Shown here one piece after another: positions 35,551 through 42,883 of a stretch of 64,000 nt of DNA; within the stretch, counting starts at the first letter, position 1, and the number at the start of each line of letters is the position of its first letter. The notes below the pieces were generated by a model that was not told where the DNA came from, did no database searches, and saw nothing but the letters and a program-made list of their open reading frames with translations. This DNA comes from an uncultured Bacteroidales bacterium (GTDB lineage Bacteria > Bacteroidota > Bacteroidia > Bacteroidales > F082): contig CAMYYD010000003.1 of NCBI GenBank assembly GCA_947303395.1, positions 1-64,000 on the forward strand, given 5' to 3'. A program made the position numbers and the translations under genes.

Positions 35551-36966
35551 TTATATGTTTATTTTTCTTGCTCTAATTCCGTAAATTGTTACTATTACGA
35601 AGCAAATCAATGGCAAAATATAGCTCACGTTGACTGCTGGATGACCGAGAATTGTGCCGCAGTCGATTATTAGGCCTTGGAGTGGTGGCATCAGGGCGCC
35701 ACCGACGATTGCCATTACGAGGAATGCCGCGCCGAGTGAGGCATCTTCAAGGCTGACTTTTTCCAATGCGGTACCGTAAATGGTCGGGAACATCAGGCTC
35801 ATGAAGAGACTGATTCCGACGAGGCAGTAGAGACCGGTTTTGCCGACAATTAATATTGCGCCAAGCGAACAAATCGCAGCACAGATTCCGAAAATGGTCA
35901 GGAGTTTTCGCCCGTCAACATATTTCATCAGGAAGGTGGAGATGAAACGACCGCAGAGGAAGAGGCACATCGCGATGATGTTGTAGTTTTGCGCTGTAGC
36001 TTTGTTAACTCCAAGATTATCAGCGTATTGGATGATGAAAGTCCAGACCATGATTTGAGCGGCGACGTAGAAAACTTGGGCGATGACGCCTTCGCAATAG
36101 ACGCGGTTCTTCCAAAGCCGTTCTACCGTGGTTTTAAACGAACACGGATTGCACGAATTTACACGAATCTGTTCTTCCGAAGACTTTTTCGAACACGGAT
36201 TGCACGGATTTGACGGATTTTTTTGGACCTTATTATCCGTTAGATCCGGTAAATCCGTGGTCGAAAAATAAGATTTCGCGGTTGGCACTTTTACGAGGGC
36301 GATGATTATCAGCATAATAATGACGACAATTCCTAGGGCGACGTATGGGTCACGAATTACTGCCAAGTCGTGGAGTCGGATATTCGCTTTTTCGGCTTCG
36401 GAGAGCATCGGGAAGATGATGTTTCCAGCCGCATCGCGCTTGTCGCTCAACAAGTTAGGAAGAACTACCATCGAGGCGACCGCCATTCCTGCCAGGGAGC
36501 CCATCGGGTTGAAAGCCTGGGCGAGGTTAAGACGACGAGTTGCGTTAGCACCACTGGTTGCTGAGCCTGTCGAAGCACCCAAAGACAGGATGAAAGGATT
36601 GGCGGTAGTTTCCAAAAATGCCAATCCAAAAGTCAGGATATACAGGCTAAAACAGAAAAACGTGAAGCTTTGTCGTGCTGCTGCGGGGATGAAAAGCAGT
36701 GCGCCGACGGCATAGAGAGCCAAGCCAAGGAGGATACCGCTTTTGTAGCTGTATTTTCTGATGAAAAGTGCTGCCGGAATTGCCATTGTGGCATAGCCTC
36801 CGTAGAATGCAAATTGAATCAGAGATGCTTTTGCTGCCGGGAGTTCCATTAAAGTCTGAAACGCCGCCACCATCGGATTGGTGATGTCATTGGCAAAACC
36901 CCACAAGGCGAAAAGAGTGGTTATCGCTATAAACGGAACAACATATTTTTTTTCTACTAAACGCAT
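35551..36966 (-). CDS. fucP: L-fucose:H+ symporter-type MFS permease with two repeat-derived insertions
   Basis: A 471-residue, 12-helix MFS transporter of the FucP/GluP type: FALWGFANDITNPMVAAFQTLMEL, FYGGYATMAIPAALFIRKYSYKSGIL, LETTANPFILSLGA, TRRLNLAQAFNPMGSLAG, FPTIYGTALEKV. Imports L-fucose (or a similar hexose) with protons. Two stretches interrupt family conservation. STGSATSGAN, near TRRLNLAQ, is encoded over a GCTGAGCCTGTCGAAG repeat. About 45 residues rich in SNPCNP and TDLPDLTD, in the central loop, are encoded over CGGATT repeats. Both lie in loops and keep the frame. Confidence 0.88.
   Translation of the reverse strand: MRLVEKKYVVPFIAITTLFALWGFANDITNPMVAAFQTLMELPAAKASLIQFAFYGGYATMAIPAALFIRKYSYKSGILLGLALYAVGALLFIPAAARQSFTFFCFSLYILTFGLAFLETTANPFILSLGASTGSATSGANATRRLNLAQAFNPMGSLAGMAVASMVVLPNLLSDKRDAAGNIIFPMLSEAEKANIRLHDLAVIRDPYVALGIVVIIMLIIIALVKVPTAKSYFSTTDLPDLTDNKVQKNPSNPCNPCSKKSSEEQIRVNSCNPCSFKTTVERLWKNRVYCEGVIAQVFYVAAQIMVWTFIIQYADNLGVNKATAQNYNIIAMCLFLCGRFISTFLMKYVDGRKLLTIFGICAAICSLGAILIVGKTGLYCLVGISLFMSLMFPTIYGTALEKVSLEDASLGAAFLVMAIVGGALMPPLQGLIIDCGTILGHPAVNVSYILPLICFVIVTIYGIRARKINI
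36136..36264. repeat. CGGATTTGACGGATT repeat inside fucP
   Basis: AACACGGATTGCACGAATTT, GAACACGGATTGCACGGATT and the inverse ATCCGGTAAATCCGTGGTCG. Same class as 36980-37057, directly outside the gene. Confidence 0.8.
36556..36575. repeat. GGTTGCTGAGCCTGTCGAAG repeat inside fucP
   Basis: Twenty-base word related to GTCGAGCCTGTCGAAAC at 24903. Translated in frame as part of STGSATSG. Confidence 0.6.
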
Positions 36967-36979
36967 TTTTTTCTTTTTT

Positions 36980-37057
36980 CGACCACAGATTTCTCGGATT
37001 TGACGGATTTGTTCTTTCGTAGTTTTTTATCCGTTGGATCCGTTTAATCCGTGGTCA
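36980..37057. repeat. GACCACAGATTTCTCGGATT / AATCCGTGGTC inverted repeat
   Basis: Left arm GACCACAGATTTCTCGGATT, right arm CCGTTTAATCCGTGGTC, loop about 30 bases. It sits in the gap between fucP and the nucleotidyltransferase gene. Confidence 0.8.
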
Positions 37058-37078
37058 ATATTTTCGTGATTGTTAATA

Positions 37079-38245
37079 TTACATCCCTGTTCTACGTATA
37101 GTTAGCCTTATGGCTTCTTCGTGTTCTTTGGCGAAGTCTTCAGCGTCTTCAACCACGCAGGCAAGGTAGCCGCCACCACCGGCACCAGGCATTTTGTAGG
37201 CAAGAACTTTGTCGTTATATGCGTCAATGTAGCTCTGAACGCAACCCTGGATCATCGCTGGAAACATTGCCACTTGAGCTTCAAATGATGCTTGATATGC
37301 TTCGGCAAAAGTTTGCAAATCCTTCTGCATAATGGCATTCCAGCAATCGTCGGCGGCTTTTGCCAATGCTTTAACCTTTATTTCGGTAATGTCTTTGCCT
37401 TCGACCACAGAGCAACCTGGTTGGCGAGGCTCCATTGGAATCATAACCAGATGATTTTCAAGCCATTGAAGTATTGATTCATCGTTGCAAGTCTCGATTT
37501 TTTCAGGCCAAAAGTGATTGTCGTAATAATGGCGGCAGAGTCCCGGAACGCAGATACCTATTGCATCTTGCGCTCCGCTGATAATGCCGTCTTCACGCTC
37601 TGGATGGTTCTCAAAGCAAAACACCAAACGAGCCAAAGTTTCTGGATCCATGTTTGGTAGCTGATATGGCCAGATGCGTTTGATGACGTTTCGGGTTGAG
37701 GTGCTTAATCCGCAGCGTTCGCGAACCTCAAAATTAGGCTCCAGCGAGATGGTGATAGCCCAACCCGGGGCGAAACAGCTCACGTATGGCTGGTCGATCC
37801 ATGTTCCGGCGAGGTCGAGGCGAGTAGGAATACGACTTTCGGTCTTTTTCAAGTCGGTGGAGCTGCGGGCGGTGAGACCTTCATGCGGGTCGCGACTCAA
37901 AACCACGTATTCGATGCCGTGTTCTTTGCAAAACTGCCGTTTTTCTTCGCGATCACCGTCCTCGTTCACCAACAAAATATCAGGTTTCAGCGCATCGACA
38001 GTCGGGATGAAATCCATGATTCCACTGCCGGCATTGATGAAAGCATCTTTCACATAGCGGATGCTTTTGACCATGAAGAGGCGCTCCTGCTCACTGTAAA
38101 CTGTTTTATGATGTTTGTACTCCAAAATGGTAGCATCGGAGCCTATTCCGACATACAAATCACCATACTGAGCCGCCTGACGGAAGAACTCCACATGACC
38201 ACTATGCAGTAGATCGTAACAACCGCTGACAAAGACTTTCTTCAT
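37079..38245 (-). CDS. Cytidylyltransferase-like domain fused to a partial GHMP-kinase-like domain
   Basis: A 388-residue protein. Residues 1-135 are a nucleotidyltransferase of the cytidylyltransferase fold (GCYDLLHSGHVEFFRQA, with the HxGH motif; KSIRYVKDAFI). Residues 140-388 resemble a GHMP sugar kinase: motif 1 RIPTRLDLAGTWIDQP, a later SGAQDAIG and motif 3 PGAGGGGYLACVV. The central ATP-binding GLGSS-type loop is not visible, so kinase activity is doubtful. Setting (fucP, mutarotase, fcl, gmd) hints at activation of fucose or a related sugar; the true reaction is unknown. Confidence 0.75.
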   Translation of the reverse strand: MKKVFVSGCYDLLHSGHVEFFRQAAQYGDLYVGIGSDATILEYKHHKTVYSEQERLFMVKSIRYVKDAFINAGSGIMDFIPTVDALKPDILLVNEDGDREEKRQFCKEHGIEYVVLSRDPHEGLTARSSTDLKKTESRIPTRLDLAGTWIDQPYVSCFAPGWAITISLEPNFEVRERCGLSTSTRNVIKRIWPYQLPNMDPETLARLVFCFENHPEREDGIISGAQDAIGICVPGLCRHYYDNHFWPEKIETCNDESILQWLENHLVMIPMEPRQPGCSVVEGKDITEIKVKALAKAADDCWNAIMQKDLQTFAEAYQASFEAQVAMFPAMIQGCVQSYIDAYNDKVLAYKMPGAGGGGYLACVVEDAEDFAKEHEEAIRLTIRRTGM

Positions 38246-38266
38246 TTACCACATTTTTTCTTTTTT

Positions 38267-38341
38267 CAACCACGGATTACTCGGATTTAACGGATTATTT
38301 CGTCCTTTTTATCCGTTTGATCCGTTAAATATGTGGTCAAT
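38267..38341. repeat. AACCACGGATTACTCGGATT / CCGTTAAATATGTGGTC inverted repeat, left bracket
   Basis: Inverted CGGATT repeat whose end coincides with the stop codon side of the GxxExxY gene at 38342. Confidence 0.8.
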
Positions 38342-38713
38342 TTATATAACTATCCTTTCTTTTTCCAGTTCTAAAGAACAACCAAAATTATATAGCAATC
38401 CAAGTTTATAACCCGTTGCACGGAGATAATTGTAAACCTGTGAACGATGTGCGTCGTCAAGATCACTGACAGCTTTCAATTCAACTATTATTTTATCGTA
38501 GCAAACAAAATCTGCTTTATATGTTTGCTTTAACACTACACCATCATAAATAATTTTTAATTCCTTTTCACGTTCATACGGAATGTTACGTTTTTTAAAT
38601 TCTATTTCAAGAGCCTCTTGATATACCGCTTCTAAGAATCCATGTCCAAGTGTATTGTAAACATGGAAAGCTGCTCCATTGATTTTATAACTTTGTTCAC
38701 TATATATTAACAT
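38342..38713 (-). CDS. GxxExxY family PD-(D/E)XK-like protein
   Basis: A 123-residue protein with the naming motif GFLEAVY (G-xx-E-xx-Y) and a PD-(D/E)XK-type nuclease core: ADFVCYDKIIVELKAV, followed by HRSQVYNYLRATGYKLGLLYNFG. The family has no established function; the fold suggests nucleic acid cleavage or binding. The gene is bracketed by copies of the CGGATT inverted repeat (38267-38341 and 38713-38742), which touch both its ends. Confidence 0.85.
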   Translation of the reverse strand: MLIYSEQSYKINGAAFHVYNTLGHGFLEAVYQEALEIEFKKRNIPYEREKELKIIYDGVVLKQTYKADFVCYDKIIVELKAVSDLDDAHRSQVYNYLRATGYKLGLLYNFGCSLELEKERIVI

Positions 38714-38742
38714 ATCCGTTTGATCCGTGCAATCCGTGGTCG
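38713..38742. repeat. CCGTTTGATCCGTGCAATCC half repeat, right bracket
   Basis: Single arm ATCCGTTTGATCCGTGCAAT + CCGTGGTCG of the CGGATT repeat, abutting the GxxExxY start and 2 bases from the fcl stop. Confidence 0.7.
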
Positions 38743-38743
38743 T

Positions 38744-39685
38744 TTATCTTTCAGCGCGCATTGGGTTGTTCAGGAAATCTTCGTAGGCCAGCTTTATACC
38801 GTCCTCGAGTTCGGTTTTGTAAGTCCAGCCGAGTTTGGTGGCTTTCGAGACATCGAGAAGCTTGCGAGGGGTGCCATTCGGACGGGTTGTGTCCCATTTT
38901 ATTGCGCCTTTGTAACCAACAACTTTTGCAACTAATTCAGTTAAAGCCTTGATTGTCAGTTCTTTACCAGTGCCGGCATTGACAGTTTCGTTACCAGAAT
39001 AATTGTTCATTAAGAAGACACAAAGATTGGCGAGGTCATCTACGTAAAGGAACTCGCGCAATGGTGAGCCGTCGCCCCAGCAGGTGACTTCTTTTGCTCC
39101 ACTGACTTTCGCCTCATGGAAACGACGAATCAATGCCGGCAAAACATGTGAATGTTCAGGGTGGTAGTTATCGTTCGGGCCATAGAGGTTGGTCGGCATT
39201 ACTGAAATATAATCAGTACCATATTGGCGATTGAGATACTCGCAGTATTTCAAGCCTGAAATCTTAGCCAAAGCGTATGCTTCATTGGTTTTTTCAAGTT
39301 CAGACGTGAGAAGGCATGTTTCTGGCATCGGCTGAGGTGCCATTCTCGGATAGATGCAACTCGAACCGAGAAATTCCAGCTTTTTGCAGCCGTTTTTCCA
39401 GGCGGCGTGGATGACGTTCATCTCCAAAATCATGTTGTCGTACATGAAATCCGCCAAAGCGCTCTGGTTTGCCACGATTCCACCGACTTTTGCAGCAGCA
39501 AAGAACACATACTCAGGCTTTTCGTCAGCAAAAAACTTCTCCACCTGATCCTGACGTGTCAAATCCAATTCCTTATGGGTCTTTAACACCAAATTATTAT
39601 ATCCTTGCCTCTGCAACTCACGCACAATAGCACTTCCAACCATTCCGCGATGCCCAGCGACATATATTTTACTGTTTAATTCCAT
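38744..39685 (-). CDS. fcl: GDP-L-fucose synthase
   Basis: 313-residue SDR enzyme (WcaG/Fcl) that epimerises and reduces GDP-4-keto-6-deoxymannose to GDP-L-fucose using NADPH. Rossmann motif [16 protein letters not shown], catalytic S ([10 protein letters not shown]), and Y-xxx-K ([16 protein letters not shown]). [18 protein letters not shown] closes the substrate domain. With gmd upstream it completes de novo GDP-fucose synthesis for surface glycans. Confidence 0.95.
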   Translation of the reverse strand: MELNSKIYVAGHRGMVGSAIVRELQRQGYNNLVLKTHKELDLTRQDQVEKFFADEKPEYVFFAAAKVGGIVANQSALADFMYDNMILEMNVIHAAWKNGCKKLEFLGSSCIYPRMAPQPMPETCLLTSELEKTNEAYALAKISGLKYCEYLNRQYGTDYISVMPTNLYGPNDNYHPEHSHVLPALIRRFHEAKVSGAKEVTCWGDGSPLREFLYVDDLANLCVFLMNNYSGNETVNAGTGKELTIKALTELVAKVVGYKGAIKWDTTRPNGTPRKLLDVSKATKLGWTYKTELEDGIKLAYEDFLNNPMRAER

Positions 39686-39699
39686 TTTTTATTCTTTTT

Positions 39700-39862
39700 A
39701 ACATTAATTGCCGTTAATTTATCATTAATTATTCATTAATTTTATTCTTCCTTAACTTCTCTTCCTTGGCTTTTCTCACCCTTATTTTTCTTAGAAAATT
39801 GATGTGAAAGAAAAAAAATTAATGAAAAATTATATGAATAATTGATGATAATTAATGTTTAA
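39700..39862. repeat. AT-rich palindromic repeat between fcl and gmd
   Basis: ACATTAATTGCCGTTAATTTATCATTAATT on the left, inverse ATTAATGAAAAATTATATG and GATGATAATTAATGTTT on the right. Second copy of the element at 35405-35548. Confidence 0.65.
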
Positions 39863-39864
39863 AA

Positions 39865-40947
39865 TTAATCTTCGAGTTGATCTCGGAGATGCATTTTGCG
39901 AACCTTTTTCATGTCGTGTTTCACCATGATTCTGACGAGTTCCTCGAAGGATGTCTTGCTTGGGTTCCAACCGAGCTGGGTCTTGGCTTTTGTCGGGTCG
40001 CCAAGAAGCTGGTCAACTTCAGCGGGACGGAAATATTTCGGATCAACCTCAACCAAAACTTTGCCTGTCTTGACATCGATACCTTTTTCGTTGACGCCCT
40101 CGCCTTCCCATTTCAATTCGATGCCGACTTCCTTGAATGCCAGAGTGCAGAAATCGCGTACGGTGTGATATTGGCCGGTAGCGACCACGTAATCATCGGC
40201 TTTCGGCTGTTGAAGGATGAGCCACATGCACTCGACGTAATCCTTGGCATAGCCCCAATCTCTTAAAGAATTCAAGTTTCCAAGGTAAAGTTTATCCTGG
40301 AAACCTTGTGCGATTCTAGCCACAGCTAGAGTGATTTTACGCGTCACAAAGTTCTCGCCGCGACGTTCCGATTCATGGTTGAACAGAATGCCGTTGCAGC
40401 AGTACATGCCGTAGCTTTCGCGATAGTTTTTCATAATCCAGAAACCATATTGCTTGGCGACACCGTATGGCGAGCGCGGATAGAACGGCGTTGTCTCCTT
40501 TTGCGGCACCTCCTGCACCATGCCGAAGAGCTCTGATGTCGAAGCCTGGTAGATGCGACATTTCTCGGTAAGACCAGCAATTCTTACAGCTTCGAGCAGT
40601 CGCAAAGTGCCCATAGCATCGACGTCGGCAGTGAATTCCGGCACGTCGAACGACACCTTCACATGACTCTGAGCCGCAAGGTTATAAATCTCGTCGGGCT
40701 TTATCTCGGTGATGATTCGAATCAGCGACGAGCTATCGGTCATGTCGCCCCAATGCAGTTCGATGAGACGTTTGTGGTGCATATCGCGCACCCATTCGTC
40801 GAGGTAAAGATGCTCGATACGGCCAGTGTTAAAACTCGAGCTGCGGCGAAGGACTCCATGCACCTCATAGCCTTTTTCTATCAGAAATTCAGCCAAGAAC
40901 GAGCCGTCCTGGCCAGTGATTCCGGTGATTAATGCTTTTTTTGCCAT
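39865..40947 (-). CDS. gmd: GDP-mannose 4,6-dehydratase
   Basis: 360-residue SDR enzyme converting GDP-D-mannose to GDP-4-keto-6-deoxymannose. NADP motif [41 protein letters not shown] (Y-xxx-K), [17 protein letters not shown] and [16 protein letters not shown] are all diagnostic. A -7-like TATCTTTG lies at 40971-40978, 24 bases before the start. Confidence 0.97.
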   Translation of the reverse strand: MAKKALITGITGQDGSFLAEFLIEKGYEVHGVLRRSSSFNTGRIEHLYLDEWVRDMHHKRLIELHWGDMTDSSSLIRIITEIKPDEIYNLAAQSHVKVSFDVPEFTADVDAMGTLRLLEAVRIAGLTEKCRIYQASTSELFGMVQEVPQKETTPFYPRSPYGVAKQYGFWIMKNYRESYGMYCCNGILFNHESERRGENFVTRKITLAVARIAQGFQDKLYLGNLNSLRDWGYAKDYVECMWLILQQPKADDYVVATGQYHTVRDFCTLAFKEVGIELKWEGEGVNEKGIDVKTGKVLVEVDPKYFRPAEVDQLLGDPTKAKTQLGWNPSKTSFEELVRIMVKHDMKKVRKMHLRDQLED

Positions 40948-40970
40948 AGCTTGTTAATATGTATAATTTG

Positions 40971-40978
40971 CAAAGATA
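40971..40978 (-). promoter_or_regulatory. Candidate -7 box of gmd
   Basis: TATCTTTG on the minus strand; no exact -33 at 19-21 bases, so only the -7 element is supported. Confidence 0.45.
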
Positions 40979-41042
40979 CAAAGTTTTAACGAATTCGAAA
41001 AATTATTTTTTGTAACTTTGCGCTTTAAAAACGAAGAACCTT

Positions 41043-41117
41043 ATGTGTAAACCTGAAAATTTTTCTGACGAAGCATCTATTATCAATGCAATTTTATCAG
41101 CATATTTGAAAAGATAG
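41043..41117 (+). CDS. Possible 24-codon leaderless or remnant ORF
   Basis: ATG ... TAG encoding MCKPENFSDEASIINAILSA + YLKR, preceded at 41013-41020 by TAACTTTG (a -7 box on the plus strand). It overlaps the 3' end of hipA by 35 bases. It could be the 5' stump of a gene cut when hipBA arrived, or chance. Too short to name. Confidence 0.2.
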   Translation: MCKPENFSDEASIINAILSAYLKR

Positions 41118-42366
41118 CATCGATTATTTCCTGCTTTACACCGCAATCTTTAGCTATTTCAGGCCAATGTGACGTGGTTTCACATATTTCGTCGATAATA
41201 TTAGCAGCTTCCTTAATGTTATTTTGATGGGCAAAAGCAAGCAAGTCATCGCGAGTAATCTCATCAAACTTCCCGTTTATCGACATCTGATGCGTGGCTG
41301 TCCATCGTCCGTTGGGATTGTAGGCGTATCCCATATCGTAGGCTGGCGAAAGTTTCCATTTTCCACTATCATCCATGAGGAACGAGATGTTTTTTGTGTG
41401 ATCATCCTGGTTGCGAACTACAACGTTGAACACCATTCGACGAAACATTTCCTGAGCTTCGGAATATGATAGCCTCAACGCTCTCATCACATTAAACGCC
41501 TGTTCGTATGAATAGGCGCGATGTAAACGATAGTCGAAATGGGCTATGCCGCAAAGCGTTTGCATGTGAATTTTTTTGCCGTTTTCGCGGTCGAAACGCC
41601 TGGTAAGGAAATGAGCCCGACCGTTTTCCTCAATCAGCGAGCATTCCGTCATCTCGATGCCGCAAGCCTTTGCCAACTTATAAAAAGAATGCTCCAAACG
41701 ACCGTGATTGCCTGTTTCTTTAAAACCAGCCGTTGCCGAAACACCATCCAACTTGATAAGATAATAGTCATATCCTTCAGGCGCTTCCACTTGTCCTGAA
41801 CGCACCTCACCTGTCACTTTATTATATGTAATAATAGCCTTTGCACGTTGTCCTCCAGCGGAAGTCCCAAGTCTTAAAATTTCAGCTATTGCCGCTTTTT
41901 TTTCATCGTTGAGATTAACTCCAAATGATGATTTTTGCGACAAGGCTTCACTTGCGACATTCACCAAAGAATCGATTTCGAATTTGGCATTTTTGTCGTA
42001 GGCGATGTCCATGGCAGGCTCAAATTCCAAGGCCCCCATGCATCGTTTGCCCAAAAAGCACAGCGTTTCAATAGGGTTACTGCTCGTGCGGCCTGTCAAA
42101 GCCAGCCATTTGTCGAACAATGCGCGACCGTATGTATCAGGTAATGAATCTGCCAACATACCAGGCAAACCTTTGAAAGTTTCTTTGTCCAAATCGCCAA
42201 ATGAATAAACGCGTCCCTCGCGCACGGGCATCATCAAAGGTGACGGCTCCAAACCACGTCCAACGAAGCTAGTGTCGTATTCAAATCTGACCACCTCGTA
42301 TCGATCGTCCCATCGGAAAGTGCCGACAGGCATCCCAAACATGTTAACTTTTGCTACATCTACCAT
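41083..42366 (-). CDS. hipA: HipA family serine/threonine kinase toxin
   Basis: 427 residues. N-terminal HipA_N domain (VGRGLEPSPLMMPVREGRVYS ... FKGLPGMLADSLPD), substrate/ATP region TSAGGQRAKAIITYN and YYLIKLDG, catalytic loop FNVVVRNQDDHTKNISFL, metal site SPAYDMGYAYNP. HipA kinases phosphorylate aminoacyl-tRNA synthetases to halt growth. Its first 7 bases overlap the end of hipB, giving the usual antitoxin-first operon. Confidence 0.93.
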   Translation of the reverse strand: MVDVAKVNMFGMPVGTFRWDDRYEVVRFEYDTSFVGRGLEPSPLMMPVREGRVYSFGDLDKETFKGLPGMLADSLPDTYGRALFDKWLALTGRTSSNPIETLCFLGKRCMGALEFEPAMDIAYDKNAKFEIDSLVNVASEALSQKSSFGVNLNDEKKAAIAEILRLGTSAGGQRAKAIITYNKVTGEVRSGQVEAPEGYDYYLIKLDGVSATAGFKETGNHGRLEHSFYKLAKACGIEMTECSLIEENGRAHFLTRRFDRENGKKIHMQTLCGIAHFDYRLHRAYSYEQAFNVMRALRLSYSEAQEMFRRMVFNVVVRNQDDHTKNISFLMDDSGKWKLSPAYDMGYAYNPNGRWTATHQMSINGKFDEITRDDLLAFAHQNNIKEAANIIDEICETTSHWPEIAKDCGVKQEIIDAIFSNMLIKLH

Positions 42367-42707
42367 TCCGAATCCTCCTTTTCAACTTTATCAATCTTAC
42401 CCACAGCTCTTTGTCTTGTTTTCGCTTTTGCAGAATGAACCAAATTATAGTATTCATTAGGACTTAACTGCTCTTCCTCTACCAGTGGCTGCAGCACGTC
42501 AAGCATACCCAAAATCCGCAACACTCGCAGCAACGAATCGAACGAGCCGATTTCGCCATTTTCAATCTTTTTAATAGATGACAGTGAAATGTTGGCAGCT
42601 TCCGCGAGACTTTGTTGGGTAATGTTCTGCTTCAGTCTTGCCTGTTTCAGCTTGCCTCCTATTTTTTGACAGATTGCAGCATCCGCTAACATGTAAATAT
42701 TTTCCAT
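42360..42707 (-). CDS. hipB: HipB-type XRE antitoxin
   Basis: 115 residues with a Cro/C1 helix-turn-helix (LKQARLKQNITQQSLAEAAN + ISLSSIKKIENGE) and a short C-terminal tail. Antitoxin and repressor of the hipBA operon. A perfect 10-bp inverted repeat surrounds the promoter -7 box just upstream (42719-42759), which is its likely operator. Confidence 0.9.
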   Translation of the reverse strand: MENIYMLADAAICQKIGGKLKQARLKQNITQQSLAEAANISLSSIKKIENGEIGSFDSLLRVLRILGMLDVLQPLVEEEQLSPNEYYNLVHSAKAKTRQRAVGKIDKVEKEDSEW

Positions 42708-42718
42708 AATAGCTTATA

Positions 42719-42759
42719 TTTAAACTTTAACGCTGCAAATATACGAATAAAAGTTTAAA
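42719..42759 (-). promoter_or_regulatory. hipBA promoter with inverted-repeat operator
   Basis: TTTAAACTTT (42719-42728) and AAAGTTTAAA (42750-42759), spaced 21 bases, centred on the minus-strand -7 box TATATTTG (42736-42743). About two helical turns between half-sites; a bound dimer would block RNA polymerase. Confidence 0.7.
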
Positions 42760-42802
42760 TTGCAGCTATTTTAAAAAAATATAAATTTTGAATTATAGAA
42801 AA

Positions 42803-42840
42803 CAAAAAAGGCCAGATTCCTTCTGAAACCTGACCTTTTA
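42803..42840 (-). terminator. Terminator after the aminotransferase gene
   Basis: Minus strand AAAAGGTCAG...CTGGCCTTTTTT with a loop around TTTCAGAAGGAAT. U-tract follows. Confidence 0.75.
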
Positions 42841-42883
42841 TCTATGTAAATCTCAATAACCTATAAACTATAACCAATAACCA

